Assembly: GCA_022866645.1 (NCBI GenBank)
Contig: JALHUQ010000204.1
Span: 1 to 12,270 of the forward strand
From: Woeseiaceae bacterium
GTDB taxonomy: Bacteria; Pseudomonadota; Gammaproteobacteria; Steroidobacterales; Woeseiaceae
Reading direction: 5' to 3'
DNA: 12,270 bases
The notes under the pieces are model-generated. The model was not told the origin of the DNA. It made no database searches and saw only the letters and a program-made list of their open reading frames with translations. Of the stretch, positions 6,949 to 12,270 are shown one piece after another (within the stretch, counting starts at the first letter, position 1; every line of letters starts with the position of its first letter). Both the position numbers and the translations under genes were made by a program.

Positions 6949-8718
6949 TTATTTTTCGCGCCGTGGAATAGCCTCATTGAGCATCAGCGCCCGCACGTAC
7001 TTGACCGGCGGCGAGCCGTAACTCAGGGCCTGGTCATGATAGCGGCGCAAGGTGAATTCATCACCCCAGGCTTTCTCGACGGCGGCGCGCATTTCAATGT
7101 GTTCCTGGTAGCCGACGAAGTAGGTCGACAACTGCGTTGATGAAAGTTGTGCGCGTATCCATTTCCCGGCCGCCTCCCGTTCTTCCTGAAAGCCGCCTTC
7201 AATCATGAGTTTCATGGCTGCGTCGCGCGTCATGCCGTCAACATGAATTGCTGAGTCGATGATCGCATTGGTGATGGCGCGCAAATACCATTTCAGATTG
7301 ATGAGCTTCATCAATGGATCGTTGTCGAGGTAACCCTCAGAGATCATCATCTGCTCGGCGTAAACGCCCCAACCCTCGACGAAGGGCCCGGACCAAAGCA
7401 CTGATCGCAGTGCTGACGGGTAGCGGTTACTCAGGGCAATCTGCAGATAGTGGCCGGGCACACCTTCGTGAATCGTCAGGTCCTGAATAGAGTAAAGGTT
7501 GTACTCGCGCAGGAAAGACTGAATCTGTTCCTCTGTCCAGTCGGCCGGCAGCGGTGCAACCGCATAGAATGCTGGCTGGTCTTTATCGAGAGGCCCTGGC
7601 GGATCCAGATAGGCAACGCTAACGCCGCGCTGAAACTCGGGCATGATGATTATCTCGACGGGTTCGTTCGGCATCGTCACGATATTTTTTTCTATAACGA
7701 AATCGATCGCTTGCTGCAACTGCTGCTTCGCGACATCCACGATACCGTCGCGCGGCGGCAGCTTCGCATAGGCTTCTTCAAGTGCCGCCCGAATGATCGA
7801 TTGTTTGTAGGATGCATCCGGCTTGTCGGGGAAGGTCGTGTACGGATTCTTTTTCAAATAAACAGTTTTCGAAACTTCGTACATCTCGTTGCGAACTTTT
7901 TCATATTCCTGTTCCGCGCGCGCCGTAATTTCCTTGCGACTGAGCGCAGAATTCAGTGCAAAAGCAAGCTTGGTGTCAAAGTGTGCTGCGCCTATTCGAA
8001 AATCGCCAGCGGCTTTTGGCAGCAGCTCCTCTTCAAGCCAGGTCTGGTGGTCGGCGACAGCGTTTTTTGCGAGCTCCACCGCCGCCATTAGCGATTCCAG
8101 ATCGGCAGCTGAAAGCACTCCCATTTCGGGCACGATCATCGTGTCGATGATCGATGTCAGACCAGGATTCTGCGCTATAGCCGTTTCGGCGTGTACCTTC
8201 GGAACGCGCTCGGGCTGAATCGAAGCCCGCGATTGTTCGAGGAATCGCGGAATGGCATTTAACCTCGAGGTCGCGCTTTTGAGACGGTCAGCCAGCGGGG
8301 CGTAATCGCGCGCGACCAGCCCGTAAATCGCACCGCCGGAAATATTGATGTAATACAGCGGGTTCCACGCCCATTCCTGCAACTCATCCTGAGACCACAG
8401 GTCGGACTGCAGCTGGTTCATGAGGATTTCCGCATCGATCTGGTTGGCCCTGGACAGCTGGTCGATATTGAGTGCCTGCAGCGCCTCGATATACTCGAGC
8501 AGAAGTTCGCGGGTCCGCTTTCGTGCAGCAGCATCGACCTGGTCGAGTTCGCCATCGGCACTGTGATCGCCTACGGAGCTGGCAAATACGGGGGAGAAAT
8601 TGCTCAGATCACTTAAGTATTCATCGGCAAGATTCTGAAACGCTTCATCGGTCGCCGTCTGTGCGGATGCGACAGTTCCAAAAAGCAAGAATAGAGTAAG
8701 CAGGATGACTCGTTTCAC
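6949..8718 (-). CDS. Secreted DUF885 family zinc metallopeptidase
   Basis: 589 residues from a GTG at 8718. This start gives a compact signal peptide (VKRVILLTLFLLFGTVASAQ, cleaved after residue 18 or 20). An ATG at 8760 is possible. The open frame extends to 8937, but that part is basic, low in coding character, and lies over the divergent transpeptidase gene. The mature protein is mostly alpha-helical, as expected for DUF885. The metal site is HEGVPGHYLQ (H417, E418, H423), with the downstream glutamate in EGWGVYAEQ (E449). This gluzincin-like arrangement is shared with thermostable carboxypeptidase relatives, and DUF885 proteins are usually 550-620 residues. Expected role: periplasmic or extracellular peptide hydrolysis; the substrate cannot be read from the sequence. 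It is transcribed alone, divergently from the L,D-transpeptidase 70 bp away. Confidence 0.9.
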   Translation of the reverse strand: MKRVILLTLFLLFGTVASAQTATDEAFQNLADEYLSDLSNFSPVFASSVGDHSADGELDQVDAAARKRTRELLLEYIEALQALNIDQLSRANQIDAEILMNQLQSDLWSQDELQEWAWNPLYYINISGGAIYGLVARDYAPLADRLKSATSRLNAIPRFLEQSRASIQPERVPKVHAETAIAQNPGLTSIIDTMIVPEMGVLSAADLESLMAAVELAKNAVADHQTWLEEELLPKAAGDFRIGAAHFDTKLAFALNSALSRKEITARAEQEYEKVRNEMYEVSKTVYLKKNPYTTFPDKPDASYKQSIIRAALEEAYAKLPPRDGIVDVAKQQLQQAIDFVIEKNIVTMPNEPVEIIIMPEFQRGVSVAYLDPPGPLDKDQPAFYAVAPLPADWTEEQIQSFLREYNLYSIQDLTIHEGVPGHYLQIALSNRYPSALRSVLWSGPFVEGWGVYAEQMMISEGYLDNDPLMKLINLKWYLRAITNAIIDSAIHVDGMTRDAAMKLMIEGGFQEEREAAGKWIRAQLSSTQLSTYFVGYQEHIEMRAAVEKAWGDEFTLRRYHDQALSYGSPPVKYVRALMLNEAIPRREK

Positions 8719-8753
8719 GGTGGTGTTCCCGATTGATTCACAGGTTGCAGACC

Positions 8754-8782
8754 TTAGCATGGCGGCGACATAGCTGTAATAT
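8754..8782 (+). promoter_or_regulatory. Candidate sigma70 promoter for the L,D-transpeptidase gene (leaderless)
   Basis: TTAGCA (8754-8759; 4/6 to consensus) and TAATAT (8777-8782; 4/6) are separated by exactly 17 bp. The predicted start of transcription falls at about 8788-8789, on or next to the ATG at 8789. No Shine-Dalgarno precedes that ATG, which fits a leaderless message. It lies in the 70-bp divergent region, so the DUF885 promoter must overlap it. Confidence 0.4.
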
Positions 8783-8788
8783 CGACTC

Positions 8789-9703
8789 ATGTTCCCGAGC
8801 CTGCGTTCCCCGACAATTGCAATAATAACAGCGATTCTGACCTGGCCGCAGATTGCCGCCACTGAGGACCGCCTGCCGGCATTGATTATTCGGGTCCCCG
8901 AGTCGGTTACGACACTGTTCGTCGCGGAGACGTCCACGGCTCAGTTTCATCGCTTTGATCGCAAGGGCGACAAGCTTGCACTCGTCGGCAGCTACTACAT
9001 GTCGATAGGTCGAGGGGGGGCCGGCAAACAACGATCACGCGACAAACGGACGCCGCTCGGCGCGTATTTTATTACGGAGCAACTCGACACCAGCAAGCTG
9101 CATACGAAATACGGCGTAAGCGCTTTTCCTCTCGATTACCCCAATGCCTGGGATCTGCGCGCGGCACGCGACGGCGACGGAATCTGGGTCCACGGTGTTG
9201 ATCCGGCAACTGGTCGGCGACCGAAGCTCGACACTGATGGCTGTATCGCGTTGACCAATGAGGACCTCAGCGTCCTGGCTCCCGAGTTCCGGGACAACGT
9301 CACGCCCGTACTGATAACGCGTGCGGTGAATTGGGTCGATGCGTCGCACAACAGGGCGCTGCGGATCGAGCTTGAGGACAGGGTCAACGATTGGGCGAAT
9401 AGCAGGAAGCACGGTGACCTTCATGCCTATCTGTCATTTTATGACGATGAATTTGAACGCTGGGGAATGAATCTGACCGAGTGGTCATCGCTCATCTTGC
9501 AGACCGACAGCCTTCGCCCGATTCAGGAGGCGGCGGTCAGCGATTTGTTACTGACAGGCTACCCGGAAGAAGAAGGCGTTTACCTGAGCCGATTTCAACA
9601 AAAGCTGCTTGAAGCGGATCGCCAGACAGTGATCACGAAACGACTGTACTGGCGCCGCGATGCGAGCGGTGAGCTGAAAATCATAGCCGAGGACGATGGT
9701 TGA
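8789..9703 (+). CDS. Exported L,D-transpeptidase-fold (YkuD) protein with C-terminal NTF2-like domain
   Basis: 304 residues. Residues 1-24 are a signal peptide ending IAA. The YkuD catalytic domain spans ~38-178 (SVTTLFVAETSTAQFH; DKRTPLGAYFI), with H135 in GIWVHGVDP and the nucleophile C152 in DTDGCIAL. The usual S-(H/R)-G-C is TDGC here. Residues ~198-300 (DWANSRKHGDLHAYLSFYDD, EFERWGMNLTEW, ending ELKIIAED) look like an NTF2/SnoaL-like fold. Ldt plus NTF2 is the layout of H. pylori Csd6, which acts as an L,D-carboxypeptidase shaping the cell wall, so either crosslinking/lipoprotein attachment or peptide trimming of murein is possible. The start is set by the signal peptide; no later Met fits. 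The gene converges on dsbA with only 9 bp between the stop codons and no terminator visible between them. Confidence 0.88.
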   Translation: MFPSLRSPTIAIITAILTWPQIAATEDRLPALIIRVPESVTTLFVAETSTAQFHRFDRKGDKLALVGSYYMSIGRGGAGKQRSRDKRTPLGAYFITEQLDTSKLHTKYGVSAFPLDYPNAWDLRAARDGDGIWVHGVDPATGRRPKLDTDGCIALTNEDLSVLAPEFRDNVTPVLITRAVNWVDASHNRALRIELEDRVNDWANSRKHGDLHAYLSFYDDEFERWGMNLTEWSSLILQTDSLRPIQEAAVSDLLLTGYPEEEGVYLSRFQQKLLEADRQTVITKRLYWRRDASGELKIIAEDDG

Positions 9704-9712
9704 CGAACGGAT

Positions 9713-10564
9713 CTAGCGCAGTCCTTCACGAGCAGTCAGTTCGTCGATGACTTCAAACAGCTTCGTGTAGTTTCCTTCAGTAGCGCCTGCAGACCTGGTA
9801 TCGGTGCGATATTTGCCATTAACGACGAACATGGGAACGCTGGTAACGTTGTAACGGCGAGCAAGGTCTGCCGCGACGCGTAGCGCCTGATTGACCTCAA
9901 ATGAATTCCAGGTGCGATTAAAGTCGTCTTCACTGACGCCGGCGCGCGCGAACACGCGTTGAATTGCCACCTGCGATGTCAGGCGATTGTTCTTGCGATG
10001 GAACTCCTCAAACACCATGGTTCGAAACGCGACCGGATCCTTGAGCTTGCCAGACTGGGCAAGAAAAACTTCGGTGTAGTAAAGCTGCGCGTGCAACTTG
10101 GCCAGTTCGTTAAATACGGCGGGAATTCGGACAAAGCGCACGTTCGGGTCTTTGCCTTCCGCCCACTTGTTAATATCGGGTTCGAGGGCAAAACAGTGTG
10201 GGCAGCTGTACATGAATATTTCGGCGACTTCGATCTTGTCTGCACCACCCACGGTCGGCTGCGTAGGAATCATTCGCGTAAAATGCGTGCCCTCTTTGAA
10301 CTGCCAGTTACGCGCTGCACTAACATCGTCTGCTTGCGCGAGAACGATGACTGCGGCCTCAGGCTCAACTTCAGCTGCCGACTCTTCAACGACGACCTGC
10401 GATTCAGTCTGGGAAGCGGTGCTTTCGACCGCATCCGGAGCGGACTCAGCCGCCGGGTCCGTTGCGGCAGTCGGTTCCTCGGCCGGAGCGGCGTCTTCCT
10501 TGCTGCAAGCAGCGGCAAAGAGCGTGAGGGTGGCGAGTGCGGAAATCCAGATTTGTTTGTTCAT
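9713..10564 (-). CDS. dsbA: Thiol:disulfide interchange protein DsbA, predicted lipoprotein
   Basis: 283 residues, longer than the ~210 of classical DsbA because of an N-terminal extension. Residues 1-20 read as a lipoprotein signal (TLFAAAC, lipidated C20; Ala rather than Leu at -3). They are followed by a ~65-residue Ala/Glu-rich acidic linker that would hold the enzyme off the membrane. The thioredoxin-fold domain starts near 86; the active site is C121-P-H-C124, and the cis-proline loop is TSVP (P244). It oxidises cysteine pairs in exported proteins, and likely clients here include the diheme cytochrome (before haem attachment) and the CAGDC of the FecR protein. It starts 2 nt after the cytochrome c4 stop, so the pair is an operon. 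The engB/cc4/dsbA neighbourhood is shared with Pseudomonas. Confidence 0.93.
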   Translation of the reverse strand: MNKQIWISALATLTLFAAACSKEDAAPAEEPTAATDPAAESAPDAVESTASQTESQVVVEESAAEVEPEAAVIVLAQADDVSAARNWQFKEGTHFTRMIPTQPTVGGADKIEVAEIFMYSCPHCFALEPDINKWAEGKDPNVRFVRIPAVFNELAKLHAQLYYTEVFLAQSGKLKDPVAFRTMVFEEFHRKNNRLTSQVAIQRVFARAGVSEDDFNRTWNSFEVNQALRVAADLARRYNVTSVPMFVVNGKYRTDTRSAGATEGNYTKLFEVIDELTAREGLR

Positions 10565-10566
10565 GC

Positions 10567-11196
10567 TTACTTGAGACCCTGTACGTAGGAAGAAAGTGCC
10601 GCGATATCGTCTTTGTCGAGACTGGCCGCGATGTCTCGCATGACACGGGTTTTGCCGTCGGAGGTACGAGCGGCATTCGCGTAGTCGTTCAATTGTTTGG
10701 CGATGTAAACCGCGTGCTGGCCGTGCAGTGCAGGATATCGGGCGGCAGGATTACCTCTTCCCGTCGGGCCGTGGCAGGCGAGGCAGGCTGCAGTCTTGTT
10801 TTCCTTGTTGCCACCGCGATACAGCGATACTCCGCGATCGAGCAGGTCTTCATTGGCTACCGCCTGGGCGGCGGCTGGCAGGCTCTCGAAGTACACCGCG
10901 AGATTTGCCATATCCTCGTCCGACAACATCATCGCCTGGCCGGACATCAATGGATCCTTGCGACTGCCCTCTTTGAATGCCTTCAGTTGCGCCACAATGT
11001 AAGGCGCATTCTGACCGGCAAGATTGGGCCACATCGGGCTCGAGCTATTGCCCTCCGCACCATGGCAGGCGCTGCAAGTGAGTGCCCGTGCCTTGCCGGC
11101 TTCTACCGATCCGACGATGAGGCTTTCGGCCTTAACTGGAGTGCCGGCCAGAGCCAGGCCGGCGAGTATGAACAGCGGTGTGAGCTTGATTTTCAT
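10567..11196 (-). CDS. Diheme cytochrome c4
   Basis: 209 residues. Residues 1-23 are a Sec signal peptide ending VKA. Two homologous monoheme domains each carry CxxCH: C41-SA-C44-H45 and C138-LA-C141-H142. Candidate distal Met ligands are M84 or M89 in the first domain and M186 in the second. Size, duplication and motifs such as NLAGQNAPYIVAQLKAFKEG are typical of cytochrome c4, a periplasmic electron carrier feeding cbb3-type and related terminal oxidases. It is the first gene of a two-gene unit with dsbA. The ATG at 11196 lacks a good Shine-Dalgarno (a GGGAAG lies too far upstream) and is preceded by a small palindrome (11202-11212). Confidence 0.95.
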   Translation of the reverse strand: MKIKLTPLFILAGLALAGTPVKAESLIVGSVEAGKARALTCSACHGAEGNSSSPMWPNLAGQNAPYIVAQLKAFKEGSRKDPLMSGQAMMLSDEDMANLAVYFESLPAAAQAVANEDLLDRGVSLYRGGNKENKTAACLACHGPTGRGNPAARYPALHGQHAVYIAKQLNDYANAARTSDGKTRVMRDIAASLDKDDIAALSSYVQGLK

Positions 11197-11201
11197 ATCG
11201 T

Positions 11202-11212
11202 GTAACCGTTAC
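11202..11212. repeat. Small palindrome GTAAC-C-GTTAC next to the cytochrome c4 start
   Basis: Perfect 5-bp arms around one base, 6 nt upstream of the cytochrome ATG, where a ribosome-binding site would be expected. It could be an operator or a small translational hairpin. The rest of the leader (to ~11355) also holds a GCGCC/GGCGC hairpin (11250-11254 / 11262-11266) and a palindromic GGAAGCTTCC (11273-11282). Confidence 0.3.
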
Positions 11213-11360
11213 TTCCCTGCGTTGGGTGATGTCGTCTTGCGATTGTTGTGCGCCGACCGCTGGCGCGGGGGTGGAAGCTTCCCTGACGGTCTGGACTTCC
11301 TTGCTGCGTGACACCGAACCCGTCAAACTAGCCCACCGGTCCTGTACTCAGCAGCCCCAA

Positions 11361-11366
11361 ATTATA
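11361..11366 (-). promoter_or_regulatory. Candidate -10 element (TATAAT) for the cytochrome c4-dsbA operon
   Basis: The minus strand reads a perfect TATAAT at 11366-11361. The -35 region 17 bp upstream is poor. If used, it gives a leader of roughly 155 nt before the cytochrome start. On the plus strand the same bases form TATACA (11363-11368), a possible -10 for engB, so the two divergent promoters may overlap. Confidence 0.35.
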
Positions 11367-11379
11367 CACATTATCCGCA
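11362..11379 (+). promoter_or_regulatory. Two abutting DnaA-box-like 9-mers upstream of engB
   Basis: TTATACACA (11362-11370) matches the general DnaA-box consensus TT(A/T)TNCACA exactly. TTATCCGCA (11371-11379) follows with no gap and differs from TTATCCACA at one base. Both point the same way, 13-30 bp before the engB start and across the candidate -10 elements of both divergent genes, so bound DnaA could control both. Confidence 0.4.
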
Positions 11380-11382
11380 GGA
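11379..11382 (+). promoter_or_regulatory. engB ribosome-binding site
   Basis: AGGA lies 9 nt upstream of the ATG at 11392 and supports that start. It overlaps the last base of the second DnaA-like box. Confidence 0.6.
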
Positions 11383-11391
11383 CGTACCCCC

Positions 11392-11988
11392 ATGTCGCAA
11401 TACCCAGAAGCTCAATTTATCAAGAGCGCGAACGCGCAGAACCAGTTCGTCGCGGATGTGGGGGCCGAGGTCGCGGTCGCCGGGCGATCAAACGCCGGCA
11501 AGTCGAGTGCGATTAACGTTATTGTCAACCGACGCCAGTTTGCGCGCACCAGCAAGACCCCAGGACGCACACAACTCATCAATTTTTTCAGCCTGCAGGG
11601 CGACCAGCGCCTCATTGATCTGCCGGGCTACGGATTCGCAAAGGTGTCGGACAAGAAGCGGGGTCACTGGCGCGACCTGGTAGCCGACTACTTTGAGTCC
11701 AGGGCTAGCCTTCGGGGGCTATTTCTCATTATTGATATTCGCCGCCAGATCACCGATTTTGATCGGCAGATGCTGGCTTTCGCCGAGCAGGTGTCGTTGC
11801 GGACACATGTCCTCCTGACCAAGTCCGACAAATTGAAGCGTGGGCAGGCGGCGACGGCTCTGCTTGAGGTGCGGCGTGATATTGGTGAACTTGCGACGGT
11901 ACAGCAGTTTTCCGCACTGACCCGCCTCGGCGAGGACGAAGCACGCGCGAAACTCGACGAATTCCTGTCGACAGAAGCCCGGGAATGA
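11392..11988 (+). CDS. engB: Ribosome biogenesis GTP-binding protein EngB (YihA/YsxC)
   Basis: 198 residues, the normal length for the family. The GTPase motifs are intact and in order: G1 GRSNAGKS (31-38), G2 TPGRT (56-60), G3 DLPG (76-79), G4 TKSD (143-146) and G5 SAL (174-176). EngB is a small, generally essential cytoplasmic GTPase acting in late assembly of the large ribosomal subunit. It is divergent from cytochrome c4-dsbA. Its TGA stop overlaps the T-tract of a minus-strand terminator belonging to the downstream RNA candidate, so the two transcripts converge end to end. Confidence 0.97.
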   Translation: MSQYPEAQFIKSANAQNQFVADVGAEVAVAGRSNAGKSSAINVIVNRRQFARTSKTPGRTQLINFFSLQGDQRLIDLPGYGFAKVSDKKRGHWRDLVADYFESRASLRGLFLIIDIRRQITDFDRQMLAFAEQVSLRTHVLLTKSDKLKRGQAATALLEVRRDIGELATVQQFSALTRLGEDEARAKLDEFLSTEARE

Positions 11989-12029
11989 AAACAGCCCCGA
12001 AGCAGCGGCTGTAGCCGCCACCCCGGGGC
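11987..12029 (-). terminator. Intrinsic terminator on the minus strand, at the engB stop codon
   Basis: GCCCCG (11994-11999) pairs with CGGGGC (12024-12029), enclosing a second stem GCGGC (12005-12009) / GCCGC (12014-12018) with loop TGTA. Read on the minus strand the hairpin is followed by TGTTTTC, a short T-tract. Read on the plus strand no T-run follows, so it primarily ends minus-strand transcription, though the hairpin could also protect the engB 3' end. Confidence 0.7.
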
Positions 12030-12107
12030 CAGGAGAAGCAAGCGACTTGGGGTAGCCGCGTTGCTCGCCTGTCCAGGGAGTCGGACAGACGAGTGACTTA
12101 TGCACTC
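11989..12107 (-). ncRNA. Candidate small RNA of ~118 nt between engB and (presumably) polA
   Basis: Between a promoter (12113-12142) and a terminator (11987-12029) the minus strand has no open frame but dense hairpins. Hairpin 1 starts at the predicted first base: arms 12103-12107 and 12091-12095 (GAGTG/CACTC). Hairpin 2 has an 11-bp stem, 12083-12093 with 12064-12074, with one G-U pair and an 8-nt loop GACUCCCU. It shares three bases with hairpin 1, so the two compete. Hairpin 3 pairs 12061-12065 and 12057-12059 with 12037-12044 around a bulged base. A single-stranded CUUCUCCU precedes the terminator. Both the loop and this segment are anti-Shine-Dalgarno-like, typical of trans-acting sRNA seeds. 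The position next to engB matches Spot 42 (E. coli) and ErsA (Pseudomonas). Sequence identity to either is not claimed, and polA is not visible in the window. Confidence 0.65.
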
Positions 12108-12112
12108 AAAAC

Positions 12113-12142
12113 ATTAGAGAGCGTAATTCGCGGGGAGTTCAA
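12113..12142 (-). promoter_or_regulatory. Sigma70 promoter of the small RNA candidate
   Basis: On the minus strand TTGAAC (12142-12137; 4/6) and TCTAAT (12118-12113; 5/6) are separated by 18 bp, with the start predicted at 12106-12107. The ~36 bases upstream (12143-12178) are almost all A/T, like an UP element, which is common at strong stable-RNA promoters. Confidence 0.6.
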
Positions 12143-12270
12143 GAATTCGTAACTTATTGATAATAATATAAAAAGATATCGAATTCGATTCGGTAAAGGT
12201 CGTGAAAGTTCGAGATTGATGGAACAGTGTCTGTCCGACCACTCCACTGTCTGAGGTAGTTCGCCGTTTA
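12143..12270. other. AT-rich intergenic end of window with palindromes
   Basis: No gene seen. It holds a perfect 12-bp palindrome (ATCGAATTCGAT, 12178-12189), an inverted repeat ACAGTG-N15-CACTGT (12224-12229 / 12245-12250), and a plus-strand GTCTGTCCGAC (12229-12239) that is an inverted copy of the small RNA hairpin-2 sequence at 12080-12090. A plus-strand TTGATA (12157-12162) could be a -35 for a rightward gene, but the matching -10 is weak. Confidence 0.4.

Noticed and set aside
7450..8091. 213-codon plus-strand open frame
   Set aside because: Antisense to the DUF885 peptidase; no domain or signal seen.
8719..8937. N-terminal extension of the DUF885 frame up to 8937
   Set aside because: It covers the start of the divergent transpeptidase gene, has no protein-like character, and would bury the clear signal peptide that starts at 8718.
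9959..10588. 209-codon plus-strand open frame
   Set aside because: Antisense to dsbA, which has CPHC and the cis-proline loop.
10537..11205. 222-codon plus-strand open frame
   Set aside because: Antisense to cytochrome c4, whose haem motifs are unmistakable; a GC-driven shadow.
11132..11326. 64-codon minus-strand open frame in the cytochrome c4 leader
   Set aside because: Needs a TTG start without a ribosome site and overlaps the cytochrome start out of frame; no conserved look.
1..12270. CRISPR arrays, insertion sequences, tRNA or rRNA genes
   Set aside because: No regularly spaced repeats, transposase frames, terminal repeats or tRNA-like sequences were seen by eye.

Overview
The window reads as accessory plus core chromosome of a gammaproteobacterium (moderately high GC). 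The best taxonomic clue is the engB / diheme cytochrome c4 / dsbA cluster at the right end, which is a known gammaproteobacterial arrangement near polA. The combination on the left (CHASE2 cyclase, Slam-like barrel, FecR protein, cNMP-binding reductase) suggests a free-living, perhaps marine or sediment lineage. That last point is inference.

Left half (1-6552, all minus strand): four genes read from right to left with gaps or overlaps of 17, -4 and -4 nt, so they look like one operon. In transcription order they are (1) a CHASE2 sensor fused to a class III adenylate cyclase, (2) a TPR plus outer-membrane beta-barrel protein resembling surface lipoprotein assembly modifiers (Slam/DUF560), (3) an exported FecR-domain protein whose C-terminal half resembles the small beta-barrel of Slam cargo, and (4) an FAD/NAD(P) oxidoreductase carrying a cyclic-nucleotide-binding domain, which runs off the left edge. 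One reading is a single system: a periplasmic sensor makes cAMP, a cytoplasmic redox enzyme responds to it, and an outer-membrane translocator with its own cargo sits between them. This is the most original content of the window.

Middle (6553-9703): a 396-bp gene-free gap with a REP-like imperfect palindrome, then a secreted DUF885 zinc metallopeptidase (minus), and divergently from it an exported YkuD L,D-transpeptidase-fold protein with a C-terminal NTF2-like domain (plus), apparently expressed from a leaderless or near-leaderless promoter.

Right (9713-12270): dsbA (here a predicted lipoprotein) and cytochrome c4 form a minus-strand pair. engB diverges from them across a 195-bp region that holds two abutting DnaA-box-like 9-mers over overlapping -10 elements. 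Downstream of engB there is no protein gene, but the minus strand shows a sigma70 promoter with an AT-rich upstream stretch, about 118 nt of hairpin-rich sequence, and an intrinsic terminator ending at the engB stop codon. This is a likely small RNA at the position where Spot 42 (enterobacteria) and ErsA (Pseudomonas) lie between engB and polA.
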